The notes: generated by a model not told the origin, from the letters alone. DNA of 64,000 bases from Nibribacter roseus (GCF_042662225.1 NZ_JBHSYQ010000015.1:1-64000), one strand, 5' to 3'; shown: positions 17,796 through 26,547, counted from the first letter of the stretch. A program made the numbers and translations.

Positions 17796-19946
17796 ATGAA
17801 AAAACTCATACTTTCATGGGCTAGCACCATATTGTTCATACTTTTCGGTCTTACCCAACAAGCACAAGCACAATGCGTTGCTTCAGATAAATGTTTCGAT
17901 TTTAAATTTATAGGTGTAGAGCGCGTAAATGAAGACTTTGTTCGTTTATCATTCTCTATCAAAACAAACTGTGATAAAGATTTAAGCTACGCTGCTTTTG
18001 AATTGCCAAACGATAACGGTGTAACTTCTAACGCAAACAACTACTCTTCAAAAAACTATAAATATAGTGTAGAGAACGGAACTTATAACCCGTTCTGGTC
18101 TGTGAAGTTTGAAGGTGTAGGCATCAACGGTTATAAAAACGGAGCCGAAGACATCTTCACTTATGAAATGAGTGCCTTTGAGTACTCTACTATGAGAACC
18201 CTGCAAGTAGCAGCTAAAGCCGGAACAACTGTTGGAACTGTTACTTTTGACCTTGCGAAATGTGGAAGTACAACTGGCGGTGGCAGCACTGACGGTGGAA
18301 ATACTGATGGCAACACTGGCGGAAACAACGGTGGCGGAAACAACAACGGTAACAACGGCGGCGGAAACGGTGGCGGAAATAACCAAACTGATAAAGGGAA
18401 CTGCAGCACTTCTCAGCCATCTCCCATCTCAGGTCCTTACGCTCCGTGCCCAGGTGAAATTGTGACCTACTGCATCGATGCCAACCCTAAATATACTTCT
18501 TATGTATGGGATGTTCCAAGAGCACATGCTGGCGAGGCTCCATCAGGCTGGGAAATTATCTCAGGACAAGGTACAAACTGCGTAACTGTACGAGTTGGTC
18601 AGAAACCAGGTACCATGAAAGTAAAAGTAACCCACTCTGAATGCGGTACTAAAGTAAGAACCAAACCAGTACACCCAGGACGTCTTCCAGAAGTTGAAAT
18701 TGTTGGCCCAGGCCGTTACTGCCCAGATGAAAGCCTTACCTACAAAGCAGTGGTTAGCAAATTTGGACCAGGTAACAACGGAAACGGTGGAAATGATAAA
18801 TTCTTGAACTATGTGTGGACTGTGCCAGCTGACTGGAAAATAGTATCAGGACAGGGAACAAAACAAATTGTAGTAATTGCAGGACAAACAACTGGTGATA
18901 TCTCTGTAAAAGTAACTAGCGATAAAGATTCTGGTAAAGACACCAGCGAAAACGGTAACAACACTGATGGCAACCCGAACAACGGAAACGGAAACACTGG
19001 TAACAACCAAGCCGGTGGCGGAAAATACTGCGGACCAGCAACAGCCACTATCACTCCAGAGCGTAAGCCAGAATGTGGTCCTTGTCCAGAAGGAGCTTTA
19101 GAAGTAGCCCTGATTGCCCCAGACACCGTGTGTAATTTGTCTGATGACACTTACCGCTTTGAAGTAGCTGAAGTACAAGACGGAGTAACTTACGAGTTCC
19201 AATTGCCAGAAGGATTTATAGTGGTGGACGAAGGAAACGGATATGTGGAAGTGGTAGCCATCTTCGAAGAAGAGCAACTAGGACAGCCGCAAACAGTAAC
19301 CGTGATTGCCAGAAACGAATGCGGTGAAGCAACTGCCTCAGAACAAGTAGTGGTAGTAGAATGTGCCCCAGGTAACCCGCTTCCAGTGTCATTGACCAGA
19401 TTTGACGGTGTGTCTCGCAACGGAGCCGTAGAGCTTGAGTGGAGCACTGCTACTGAGATCAACAACGACCGCTTCGAGATTGAGCGCAGCTATGACGGCA
19501 AGACTTTCACGAAGATTGGTGAAGTAAAAGGAGCTGGTAACGCTACCGTGAACATTGACTACGCTTACTCTGACCGTCAGGCAAACCAAGGTACTGTTTA
19601 CTACCGCCTGCGCCAAGTTGACTTTGATGGATCTTTTGAACACTCAAAAGTGATAGCAGTAAACCACAGCGGAAGCGCTACTGCCGGCGGAGCGACAACT
19701 GTAAGCGTTTTCCCTAACCCAGTGACCAACGGCCAAGTGAACATCAGATTTGCTGAGGCGCCAAAAGGAAACGTAATGGTTCGCCTGATTGACTTAAGCG
19801 GAAGAGTGCTACACACTAAAAACTTAGGTGGCGGTGCTCCGGAAGTAGCCATGGAACTTCAGTCACTTGGTTTAGCAAAAGGAATCTACATGATCTCGAT
19901 CACCAACGGCGGCAAAACTGATACTCAGCGCCTGATGATCAGATAA
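17796..19946 (+). CDS. Secreted cysteine-rich PKD-like protein with T9SS C-terminal sorting domain
   Basis: A 716-residue exported protein. Residues 1-26 are a signal peptide ending QAQAQ. Residues about 30-150 form an unrecognised domain. A Gly/Asn/Thr linker (about 155-200) leads to two related units of PKD-like type, YVWDVPRA...GWEIISGQGTNCVTV and YVWTVPADWKIVSGQGTKQIVV, separated by a second Gly/Asn linker. A Cys-rich segment (CGPCPEG, VCNLSDD, NECG) follows. Residues about 530-620 are a fibronectin-like region. The last 80 residues (VSVFPNPV...GIYMISITNGGKTDTQRLMIR) are a Por/type IX sorting domain. The protein is therefore probably exposed on or released from the cell surface. It is a single-gene unit with its own terminator. 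Confidence 0.85.
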   Translation: MKKLILSWASTILFILFGLTQQAQAQCVASDKCFDFKFIGVERVNEDFVRLSFSIKTNCDKDLSYAAFELPNDNGVTSNANNYSSKNYKYSVENGTYNPFWSVKFEGVGINGYKNGAEDIFTYEMSAFEYSTMRTLQVAAKAGTTVGTVTFDLAKCGSTTGGGSTDGGNTDGNTGGNNGGGNNNGNNGGGNGGGNNQTDKGNCSTSQPSPISGPYAPCPGEIVTYCIDANPKYTSYVWDVPRAHAGEAPSGWEIISGQGTNCVTVRVGQKPGTMKVKVTHSECGTKVRTKPVHPGRLPEVEIVGPGRYCPDESLTYKAVVSKFGPGNNGNGGNDKFLNYVWTVPADWKIVSGQGTKQIVVIAGQTTGDISVKVTSDKDSGKDTSENGNNTDGNPNNGNGNTGNNQAGGGKYCGPATATITPERKPECGPCPEGALEVALIAPDTVCNLSDDTYRFEVAEVQDGVTYEFQLPEGFIVVDEGNGYVEVVAIFEEEQLGQPQTVTVIARNECGEATASEQVVVVECAPGNPLPVSLTRFDGVSRNGAVELEWSTATEINNDRFEIERSYDGKTFTKIGEVKGAGNATVNIDYAYSDRQANQGTVYYRLRQVDFDGSFEHSKVIAVNHSGSATAGGATTVSVFPNPVTNGQVNIRFAEAPKGNVMVRLIDLSGRVLHTKNLGGGAPEVAMELQSLGLAKGIYMISITNGGKTDTQRLMIR

Positions 19947-19982
19947 GAAGTAAAAAGAAAAACAATAGGATGCTTTGGAAAG

Positions 19983-20010
19983 GCAGCGGCTAATGGCCGC
20001 TGCTTTTTTT
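19983..20010 (+). terminator. Intrinsic terminator of the secreted-protein gene
   Basis: GCAGCGGC (19983-19990) pairs with GCCGCTGC (19996-20003), followed by seven T. It lies 37 bases after the stop codon. Confidence 0.88.
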
Positions 20011-20037
20011 GTGTTAATGCCACTGGGGTAGCTTTTG
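20009..20037 (+). promoter_or_regulatory. Putative promoter of the CoA-transferase gene
   Basis: TTG at 20009-20011 and TAGCTTTT at 20029-20036 are 17 bases apart and fit TTG/TAnnTTTG with one mismatch. Transcription would begin just before the palindrome at 20051-20090, placing that palindrome in the 5' leader. Confidence 0.4.
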
Positions 20038-20050
20038 GTTTTCTGTTTCT

Positions 20051-20090
20051 CTGTTTTTTGCCCATTTTTGGAAAAACACCTTAAAAACAG
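20051..20090. repeat. Palindrome-family copy in the leader of the CoA-transferase gene
   Basis: CTGTTTTTTGCCC and, after ATTTTTGGAAAAAC, CACCTTAAAAACAG keep the family layout with imperfect pairing. It ends three bases before the ATG at 20094, so it would occlude the ribosome site if folded. Confidence 0.55.
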
Positions 20091-20093
20091 AAG

Positions 20094-21296
20094 ATGTCAG
20101 GTAAAGGTTCTTTTCAAGATTTGCTGGTAGTAGAGTTGGCTAGTGTTTTGGCTGGACCAAGTGTTGGGCAGTTTTTTGCTGAAATGGGTGCCACAGTAAT
20201 AAAAGTTGAGAATCTACGTACGAGCGGCGATGTAACCCGCAGTTGGAAACTGTCTACAGAGCCACCGGAGGCACAGGTGTCAGCTTATTTTGCATCAGCC
20301 AATTGGGGAAAACAGTCGGTTTGTGTAGATCTGACCTCACAGGAGGTGCGAGAGGCGCTGTATTCTATTATAAAAAAAGCCGATGTGGTGTTGGTGAGCT
20401 TTAAACCAGGTGATGCAGAAAAGCTGCAAATGGATTATGAAAGGCTTTCAACCATGAACTCAAGTCTAATTTATGGGCATGTCACGGGCTACGGGAAAGA
20501 TGTTCCGCGCGCTGGTTATGACGCTGTGCTGCAAGCCGAGGCCGGATTTATGTATTTAAACGGGGAGCCCGACGGGCCTCCTGTTAAAATGCCTGTTGCT
20601 TTAATAGATCTTTTGGCGGCGCATCAATTGAAAGAAGGAATGCTGGCGGCGCTTTATTTACGAGAGCGCACAGGCAAAGGGCAATACGTAGAAGTATCTT
20701 TGCTTAGAACAGCTATTGCCTCTTTGGCCAATCAGGCTACAAATTTTTTAGTTGCTGGCAAGGCGCCGGAGCGTATGGGGTCAGAACACCCCAACATAGT
20801 GCCTTACGGAACAGTATTCAAAACAGCAGACCATAAGGAGCTAGTGTTGGCCATAGGAGATGATCGTCAGTTCAAAACGCTTTGCCAAGTGCTTGGAGCT
20901 CCTGAGCTGGCTGATAGGCCTGAGTTTAGGAGTAATAAAGACAGGGTGCGGCATCGTTCTGAACTAAAGCCATTGCTAAAAGAGCTCATAGCAGGTCAAG
21001 AAAGGGAAAGTTTGTTGCAGACGCTTATTGATAATCATGTGCCAGCGGGGGCGGTGCACACTATACCAGAAGCGCTGCGGCAGCCCTTGGCTCAGCCGCA
21101 GATACTCTCTTCCCAGGGCATGCTAGGGGTGAGGCAGATAGCTTTTCAGGTAGCAGGTGGGCCTGAGCTTACTATTGACAGGCCGCCTTTGTTGGGGCAG
21201 CACACTTGGCACGTGTTAACTGCTGTGGCAGGACTGAAAGAGGAGCAGCTGCATGAACTTGCACAAAATCAATTGATTTACCCTTATTCGCCCTAA
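20094..21296 (+). CDS. Class III CoA-transferase (CaiB/BaiF family)
   Basis: Moves coenzyme A between carboxylic acids. Length, 400 residues, is normal. The N-terminal ELASVLAGPSVGQFFAEMGATVIKVEN motif is the family CoA-binding signature. Asp172 in VALIDLLAAHQ aligns with the catalytic Asp of formyl-CoA transferase. LRERTGKGQYVEVSLLRTAIA follows as expected. The acid substrate cannot be predicted: neighbours are not a pathway. Its ATG lies right after a palindrome-family copy. Confidence 0.88.
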   Translation: MSGKGSFQDLLVVELASVLAGPSVGQFFAEMGATVIKVENLRTSGDVTRSWKLSTEPPEAQVSAYFASANWGKQSVCVDLTSQEVREALYSIIKKADVVLVSFKPGDAEKLQMDYERLSTMNSSLIYGHVTGYGKDVPRAGYDAVLQAEAGFMYLNGEPDGPPVKMPVALIDLLAAHQLKEGMLAALYLRERTGKGQYVEVSLLRTAIASLANQATNFLVAGKAPERMGSEHPNIVPYGTVFKTADHKELVLAIGDDRQFKTLCQVLGAPELADRPEFRSNKDRVRHRSELKPLLKELIAGQERESLLQTLIDNHVPAGAVHTIPEALRQPLAQPQILSSQGMLGVRQIAFQVAGGPELTIDRPPLLGQHTWHVLTAVAGLKEEQLHELAQNQLIYPYSP

Positions 21297-21375
21297 AAAG
21301 CATAACTAAATGGAGCCGCGGTGGGTAAAACTATATACCCCACGGGTGATAAGTATTATTTAGAATCAACGTGCT

Positions 21376-22062
21376 ATGGAAGATAGAATTGAGTCCATTT
21401 TTGAAGGGTTGCGTCAGAAGTCGGCAACAAAGCAGGCAATATATAGAAATACAAAACATACGTTTGAGCAACTGCGGGCTTGCTCTGTCAAAATTGTAGA
21501 TAGTTTGAAGCAACGCATCACCGATGAAGTGGATTCTACGGTAGTGATTGAGTACCGGAGCATCAATGACTTTGAATTTCATGTGAAGTTTTCAGGAGAT
21601 TTGCTCGTGTTTGTCATGCATTCCAATATCATTACGCTGCCAGAGGAGCATGAATTAATGAAGAGCCGGTACGTAGAAGAAGATTTCCGCCGACGCTTTT
21701 TTGGCCATATTATGGCTTACAACTTTATGGCGGATTCTATTAAATATAATAGACTGAATGACCCAGGGTATTTATTGGGTAGAGTTTTGATAAATATAGA
21801 CAATCACTTTTACCTGGAGGGGGTAAAGCAGCTAGATCTGAATTACCATGACATGGCTAACAATAAAATAGATGAAGGTACGCTTCGCCTCTTTGTGGAA
21901 AGCGCCATGGTGGCTTCTGTGAACAATGATCTGATTGCGCCGGATGTAGATGAAATCCGGAAGATTACGGTGAAACAGAAACTGGAGGAACAGCAGGTGA
22001 GCACGCCGCAGAAGGTTGGCTTCTCCTTCAGCTATCAGCAGCGAAAGCCAAATGTGTATTAG
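21376..22062 (+). CDS. Conserved uncharacterised protein, 228 residues
   Basis: Not recognised. No signal peptide and no membrane segment, so probably cytosolic. It is mixed alpha/beta, with an acidic N-terminal helix, a central beta-rich part (IEYRSINDFEFHVKFSGDLLVFVMHSNI) and a FRRRFFGHIMAYNFMADSIKYN helix. The stretch PGYLLGRVLINIDNHFYLEGVKQLD looks like the conserved core. Codon use matches neighbours. Its stop codon is followed immediately by an array of eight 7-base units (22063-22118). Confidence 0.7.
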   Translation: MEDRIESIFEGLRQKSATKQAIYRNTKHTFEQLRACSVKIVDSLKQRITDEVDSTVVIEYRSINDFEFHVKFSGDLLVFVMHSNIITLPEEHELMKSRYVEEDFRRRFFGHIMAYNFMADSIKYNRLNDPGYLLGRVLINIDNHFYLEGVKQLDLNYHDMANNKIDEGTLRLFVESAMVASVNNDLIAPDVDEIRKITVKQKLEEQQVSTPQKVGFSFSYQQRKPNVY

Positions 22063-22118
22063 CAGTTATCAGTAAACAGTAATTAGTGAACAGTTACTAG
22101 TAATCAGTAAGAAGTGAG
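22063..22118 (+). repeat. 7-base unit array directly after a stop codon
   Basis: Eight consecutive 7-base units with consensus [C/T]AGTRAN start on the base after the TAG at 22060-22062. First units: CAGTTAT, CAGTAAA, CAGTAAT, TAGTGAA. The last is AAGTGAG, and CAG starts a ninth. Units are degenerate, but phase is kept across all eight. Confidence 0.8.
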
Positions 22119-22146
22119 CAGATGTTTGATATTTCGCTTGCCTGCT

Positions 22147-22234
22147 AAAGGTAAGGAATTAGCAAAACTTTTGTTCCTGTTTTAGGTCTGATTTTAAAAA
22201 ACCAAACCTAAAACAGGATTCGCAATTTACCTTT
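22147..22234. repeat. Intergenic palindrome 3
   Basis: The inner arm CCTGTTTTAGGT (22176-22187) pairs with ACCTAAAACAGG (22206-22217). The outer arm AAAGGTAA (22147-22154) pairs with TTACCTTT (22227-22234). It lies midway between two 7-base arrays at a convergent junction. Confidence 0.8.
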
Positions 22235-22241
22235 CTTATAA

Positions 22242-22283
22242 TTCGCTGATAAATGATCACTAATTACTGGTCACTGTTTACTG
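22242..22283 (-). repeat. 7-base unit array after the ABC-F stop codon
   Basis: Read on the minus strand, one base after the TGA of the ABC-F gene, the units are CAGTAAA, CAGTGAC, CAGTAAT, TAGTGAT and two degenerate ones. The consensus is the same as in the array after the convergent 228-residue gene, so the two arrays are inverted copies around palindrome 3. Confidence 0.78.
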
Positions 22284-22284
22284 C

Positions 22285-24168
22285 TCAAATTATCTCCGCC
22301 AGTTCTAACCAGCGTTCTGTTTTCTGCTCCAGAGAATCATTGATTTCCTGAATTCGGTTGGCAAGTTTAGCTAATTCTGTATGGTCGGTAATGCCGCTGT
22401 TTAATTCTGCGGTCAGAGTCTCCTTTTCTGTTTCAAGCTGCTCTATTTCCTTTTCCAGTTTCTCGTACTCCTGCTTTTCCTTGAAGGAAGCCTTGCGCTT
22501 TTCTGGGGTGGGTTCATCAGCTACAGGGGCGGGAGCGGCTTTGGCAGTAGGTTTAGTTTCTGCTTCAATGGTTTTCAGTGTCTCCTGCTCTTTGGCCCAC
22601 TCGCGGTAGTCAGTGTAGTTGCCAGGGAAGTCGCGGAGGTGGCCGTTTTCTTCAAATACAAACAAGTGTTCTACCAGCCTATCCATGAAGTACCGGTCGT
22701 GGCTTACAATCAGCAGTGAGCCACCGAAATTCAGCAGAAAGTCTTCCAGAATGTTGAGTGTCTGAATATCTAAATCATTGGTAGGCTCATCCAGGATCAG
22801 GAAGTTAGGGTTCTTCATGAGTACCCGCAGCAACTGCAGGCGGCGTTTTTCGCCTCCACTCAGTTTGCGCACAAACGTGTATTGCTGAGCCGGTGGAAAC
22901 TGGAAGTGTTGCAAGAATTGGCTGGCGGTAATTACCTCGCCGTTTCCTGTTTCCACTACTTCGGCTACTTCCTTTACCACGTCAATTACCCGCTGGTCTT
23001 CATTGAAAGTAAGCTCAGATTGGGTATAGTAGCCAAAAACGGTGGTTTGGCCGGCAATAATTTCGCCGCTGTCTGGTTGCAGGCTGCCGGTTAGCATATT
23101 CAGGAAAGTTGTTTTGCCCGCGCCGTTGGGGCCAACAATGCCCACACGGTCTTTCTTCCGGAACACGTAGCTGAAATCTTGGATAATAGCTTTGTCTCCG
23201 AAGCTTTTGCTCAGGTGGTCTATCTCCAGAATCTGATTGCCCTGTCTGGTGCTCTTAACCGAGAGTTCCAATTGGGTGCGGGTGTCTTTCTGACTTACCT
23301 TTTCCTGTGTTTCATAGAAGGCGTCAACCCTTGACTTTGATTTTGTGCCGCGGGCCCGGGGCTGCTTGCGCATCCACTCCAGTTCTTTCTTGAGCAGTTG
23401 TTTAGCTTTGCCCATTTCAGCGGCGTTGGCTTCTTCCTGCTCGGCTTTTTTCTCTACATAATAGCTGTAGTTGCCTTTGTAGGTGTACAGGTTTCCGCGA
23501 TCAAGCTCCACTATTTCATTAGCCACTTGGTCTAAAAAGTAACGGTCGTGGGTAACCATCAGCAAAGTGGTCTGCTCAGTAGTCAAAAGGTTTTCAAACC
23601 ACTCAATGGTTTCAAGATCCAGGTGGTTGGTTGGCTCATCCAGTATCAGCAGGTCTGGTTCTTCAATCAGTACCCGAGCCATGGCAACGCGTTTCTTCTG
23701 GCCACCAGATAGGTGCTCCACCTGTACATCTAAGTTCTGAATTCCCAAGCGACCTAATATCTGCTTCGTGCGCACCTCGTATTCCCAGGCATGCAGGTTT
23801 TCCATCCGCTCCATTACCTGCTGCATTCTTTTGTCAGAGGTGTTGGGGTCGGCTAAGCAGGCTTCGTAGTCACGGATAGCATCCAATACTTCGGTTTGAC
23901 CGGAGAAGATGGCTTCTTGTACGGAGGCTCCTGCCGGAAAAGAAGGTTGCTGCCACAGGTAGCCCACTTTAATGCCTTTCCTGAGGCTTACATTTCCTTC
24001 ATCAACAGGCATAGTGCCTGCCAAAATTTGAAGCAAGGTTGTTTTTCCGGCGCCGTTGGCACCAATAAGGGCAACGCGCTGTCCGCGGTTTATACCAAAA
24101 GTAAGGCCTTTGAAAAGCCAGCGGTCTCCAAAGCTCTTAGATATAGCGTCTGCTGATAGGTAATTCAT
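22285..24168 (-). CDS. ABC-F family ATPase (Uup-like)
   Basis: A soluble protein with two ATPase domains and no membrane part; ABC-F proteins act on the ribosome (translation factors or antibiotic protection). Domain 1 has Walker A GANGAGKTT, signature LSGGQKKRVAMAR and Walker B LLILDEPTNHLD. The linker region includes KQPRARGTKSKSR, of the P-site tRNA-interacting type. Domain 2 has GPNGAGKTT, LSGGEKRRLQLLR and LILDEPTNDLD. The C-terminal residues about 540-627 form a charged coiled coil as in Uup. A TACCTTTG element ends only five bases before the ATG, so the mRNA may be nearly leaderless. Confidence 0.92.
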   Translation of the reverse strand: MNYLSADAISKSFGDRWLFKGLTFGINRGQRVALIGANGAGKTTLLQILAGTMPVDEGNVSLRKGIKVGYLWQQPSFPAGASVQEAIFSGQTEVLDAIRDYEACLADPNTSDKRMQQVMERMENLHAWEYEVRTKQILGRLGIQNLDVQVEHLSGGQKKRVAMARVLIEEPDLLILDEPTNHLDLETIEWFENLLTTEQTTLLMVTHDRYFLDQVANEIVELDRGNLYTYKGNYSYYVEKKAEQEEANAAEMGKAKQLLKKELEWMRKQPRARGTKSKSRVDAFYETQEKVSQKDTRTQLELSVKSTRQGNQILEIDHLSKSFGDKAIIQDFSYVFRKKDRVGIVGPNGAGKTTFLNMLTGSLQPDSGEIIAGQTTVFGYYTQSELTFNEDQRVIDVVKEVAEVVETGNGEVITASQFLQHFQFPPAQQYTFVRKLSGGEKRRLQLLRVLMKNPNFLILDEPTNDLDIQTLNILEDFLLNFGGSLLIVSHDRYFMDRLVEHLFVFEENGHLRDFPGNYTDYREWAKEQETLKTIEAETKPTAKAAPAPVADEPTPEKRKASFKEKQEYEKLEKEIEQLETEKETLTAELNSGITDHTELAKLANRIQEINDSLEQKTERWLELAEII

Positions 24169-24172
24169 GTTG

Positions 24173-24180
24173 CAAAGGTA
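24173..24180 (-). promoter_or_regulatory. TACCTTTG -7 element of the ABC-F gene
   Basis: An exact TAnnTTTG match on the minus strand, ending five bases before the ATG at 24168. The transcript would start at or next to the start codon. No -33 TTG at the usual distance. Confidence 0.5.
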
Positions 24181-24237
24181 CGGAAACGGAGGGGCGTAAG
24201 CTACACGCCTTCAAAAATCTGTAAAAAGGGTAAAATA

Positions 24238-24269
24238 GAAAAGGCCGGGATGTGAGTCCCGGCCTTTTC
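24238..24269 (-). terminator. Intrinsic terminator of the SPW-repeat gene
   Basis: GAAAAGGCCGGGA (24238-24250) pairs perfectly with TCCCGGCCTTTTC (24257-24269) around a six-base loop. It lies past the stop (24302) of the minus-strand SPW gene. Confidence 0.82.
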
Positions 24270-24301
24270 CTGCTTTTTCTTTAACTATCTAGTAAGTACT
24301 G

Positions 24302-24706
24302 TTAGCGAGTATGCTCAGTACTGTTACGGTAAGAGTGTCTGGTATTAGTAGCGGCTCCATGTTCAGGCACAGTACGTGTCATCATGGCTTCCAATACAAT
24401 ACCAATACCTACAATTAGGTGAGGTAAGTACACGTACTCGTCAAAGTTGAAGATCCATGGGGAAGCGGCCAGGAAAATACCAATCAAGTAGTCCATGTTC
24501 AAATGCATGTTCATAGACATGGCTCTAAACATACCAACTTCAAAGTCGGTCATTAAAGCTTGAAGTAAGATAACGGCACCCACAATAATAGGTACCCAGG
24601 TTTCGGCTCCGCCTCTGTCAAAATCAAAAAGGAACGGAGCAGCTATTAGTAGTATACCCACTAGGTAATCTAATACCCCATGAGTTCTGGTTGATAACAT
24701 TTTCAT
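24302..24706 (-). CDS. SPW-repeat membrane protein
   Basis: A 134-residue inner-membrane protein with four hydrophobic segments arranged as two repeats. Each repeat contains the SPW-type signature: AAPFLFDFDRGG in the first half and AASPWIFNFDEYV in the second. SPW proteins are widespread, and their function is not established. The gene has a clear AGGAGG Shine-Dalgarno sequence seven bases before the ATG, unusual in this phylum, where such sites are weak. It is monocistronic with its own terminator. Confidence 0.85.
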   Translation of the reverse strand: MKMLSTRTHGVLDYLVGILLIAAPFLFDFDRGGAETWVPIIVGAVILLQALMTDFEVGMFRAMSMNMHLNMDYLIGIFLAASPWIFNFDEYVYLPHLIVGIGIVLEAMMTRTVPEHGAATNTRHSYRNSTEHTR

Positions 24707-24865
24707 TTTTATTCCTCCTATTTTAGTTTGAACTTGTATGAGGATTTATACGCCCTGTTTTTAGCGATGTTTCGGTAAAGTGCATTTTTATTTTGTATTA
24801 TATTAATAACAGCTCTATTGTTGACAGGGGTATTGTATTCTGGTTTAACTATTTTATAATAGTAT

Positions 24866-25681
24866 ATGCAGCAAGAAAAAAGGCATAGGCCTATAGGTGT
24901 TTTTGATAGTGGAATAGGTGGCTTAACATTGGCTAGGGCTATTAAAATGCACTTGCCGATGGAACGATTAGTGTATTTTGGTGACACGGCGCACCTGCCG
25001 TACGGCGACAAATCTACGGCGGCTATACAAGCGTATGCGGTCAAAATCTGCGATCTGTTGATTAGGCAGAATTGTAAATTAATTTTAATAGCGTGCAATT
25101 CTGCATCGGCGGCGGCCTATGAGTTGGTGAGGGAATATGTTAGTAGCAAAGCCCATGTGCTGAACGTGATTGACCCGGTGGTGCAGTACGTAGGGCAGGA
25201 GTTCTCCGGAAAGCGGGTAGGGCTGATTGGCACCAAACAAACGGTGAACTCCAATGTCTACAAAAAAAAGATTGACGAGCTAGACCGGCAGGTGCAGCTA
25301 AAATCTCTGGCTACGCCCTTGCTGGCTCCAATGATAGAAGAAGGCTTCTTCAACAACAACATTTCTGAAAGCGTAATCCAAACATACTTGTCTGATCCTG
25401 CTCTTAATAATATAGAGGCCTTGATATTGGGCTGCACCCACTATCCTTTGGTGAAGGAGCAGATTGCTGCCTTTTATGAAGGGAAGGTGGAAGTATTGGA
25501 TTCTTCTGAACTTATGGCTGCTCATGTAGGTGAGGTGCTGGAGCAACTTGACTTGAACAGCGACCAGTTGGCTGGCGAAGACCATTTTTACGTTTCTGAC
25601 TACACTAATTCATTTGAGGCCTCTACCCGAATTTTCTTTCAGCAAAGAGTGCATCTGGAGCATTATCCGCTGTGGGAGTGA
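24866..25681 (+). CDS. murI: Glutamate racemase
   Basis: Makes D-glutamate for peptidoglycan. Length, 271 residues, is normal. Motifs: IGVFDSGIGGLTLARAI with the catalytic-site Asp14, VYFGDTAHLPYGDKS, IACNSASAAAYE with catalytic Cys77, and LGCTHYPLV with catalytic Cys190 and His192. The start at 24866 is the only sensible one. The stop is followed by about four 7-base units, then a half palindrome before the next gene. Confidence 0.95.
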   Translation: MQQEKRHRPIGVFDSGIGGLTLARAIKMHLPMERLVYFGDTAHLPYGDKSTAAIQAYAVKICDLLIRQNCKLILIACNSASAAAYELVREYVSSKAHVLNVIDPVVQYVGQEFSGKRVGLIGTKQTVNSNVYKKKIDELDRQVQLKSLATPLLAPMIEEGFFNNNISESVIQTYLSDPALNNIEALILGCTHYPLVKEQIAAFYEGKVEVLDSSELMAAHVGEVLEQLDLNSDQLAGEDHFYVSDYTNSFEASTRIFFQQRVHLEHYPLWE

Positions 25682-25709
25682 TTTTAGCGAATTAAGAATT
25701 AAATTGGAG
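25682..25709 (+). repeat. Short 7-base array after murI
   Basis: Starting on the base after the TGA, four 7-base units are read: TTTTAGC, GAATTAA, GAATTAA, ATTGGAG. Two are identical. It is weaker than the other arrays but in the same position relative to the stop codon. Confidence 0.45.
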
Positions 25710-25825
25710 GGGCTGGAGCTTATAGAGTTACAACATCTTTCTTGATGAAGAATTCAGGAAGCCAGAAGTAAGATTACTTTATATAAGGCGACATATGCTT
25801 AAACTTCCCTTTTTGCGTTACTTTT

Positions 25826-25846
25826 ATACAAACAAGCCCAAAACGG
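25826..25846. repeat. Half palindrome upstream of the YgiB-like gene
   Basis: ACAAGCCCAAAACGGC matches the right arm of the family. No paired left arm is visible. Confidence 0.35.
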
Positions 25847-25862
25847 CTTCGTACTATCTCAT

Positions 25863-26492
25863 ATGAAAAAGCGTTACTTCCTGATTGGTGATTTCTCGCG
25901 CAACGTGATGTTGGTGAGCGCCGCCGCCTGCCTTGGTTTATCTTCTTGCTCAGACAATAGATCTGCCCAAAACGAGGCAGCCACAGAATGGAATGCCGGT
26001 GAAAGTGCTCCAAAATATAGCCAAGGAGTAGTGACAGAAATGACTGAAACCAGCCCCGACCATTGGGAGATTACCGATGAACGACCTGCGGCCGCGGGCG
26101 AGGTAATGGCTATTCTGAAACATGCGAATGGACAGGTTGATACCCTGCAAGGCTTAGAGTTAGAAAAGCGGGTGCAGGAATATACGCAGGCTAACCCGCA
26201 TAATGGGTCAGGTTTCGGGCTGATGAACGTGCTCATGTGGAGCGGCATCGGGTACATGGCGGGTCGTATGCTTAGCCCTAATCCCCGTTACTATGCTAAC
26301 CCAAACACACTTCAGCGCACAGATGCTTGGCGACAGCAAACTGCCGCGGAACGGAGTCGTGGAGCTCAGGCATTCAGAGGAGCCACCGGTCCTTACAGCC
26401 GCCCAACCACCACAACAGGAACCCGTTCTACCCGACCTACCGGAAGCCGTTCGGGTACCTTCGGCGGCAGGTCAGGCGGATTTGGAGGATAG
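25863..26492 (+). CDS. YgiB-like lipoprotein next to a glutathionylspermidine-synthase-type gene
   Basis: A 209-residue lipoprotein: signal with lipobox LSSC (Cys29), then a beta-rich region (WEITDERPAAAGEVMAILKHANGQVDTL). A short hydrophobic Gly/Met segment (GLMNVLMWSGIGYMAGRML) follows. The tail is Ser/Thr/Arg/Gly-rich and ends GGRSGGFGG. The Gly/Ser-rich ending and position directly before a YgiC-like ATP-grasp gene parallel the E. coli ygiB-ygiC pair, so a shared envelope role is likely. Homology to YgiB (DUF1190) is inferred from layout, not shown. A 7-base array starts right at its stop. Confidence 0.65.
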   Translation: MKKRYFLIGDFSRNVMLVSAAACLGLSSCSDNRSAQNEAATEWNAGESAPKYSQGVVTEMTETSPDHWEITDERPAAAGEVMAILKHANGQVDTLQGLELEKRVQEYTQANPHNGSGFGLMNVLMWSGIGYMAGRMLSPNPRYYANPNTLQRTDAWRQQTAAERSRGAQAFRGATGPYSRPTTTTGTRSTRPTGSRSGTFGGRSGGFGG

Positions 26493-26527
26493 TTTTAGAT
26501 TCTAGATGTTAGACGCTAGATATAAGA
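26493..26527 (+). repeat. 7-base unit array after the YgiB-like stop codon
   Basis: Five units follow the TAG (26490-26492) without a gap: TTTTAGA, TTCTAGA, TGTTAGA, CGCTAGA, TATAAGA. The consensus is NNNTAGA. Four of the five keep TAGA. Confidence 0.8.
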
Positions 26528-26547
26528 CTTATCTTTTGTATTAGAAA

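Noticed and set aside
18048..19150. Minus-strand Pro/Phe-rich frames opposite the Gly/Asn linkers
   Set aside because: Shadows of the low-complexity linkers of the secreted protein.
22063..22283. CRISPR array
   Set aside because: Units are 7 bases with no spacers and no cas genes nearby.
24718..25098. Minus-strand frame of 126 codons over the start of murI
   Set aside because: It overlaps well-supported murI on the other strand and has no family features.
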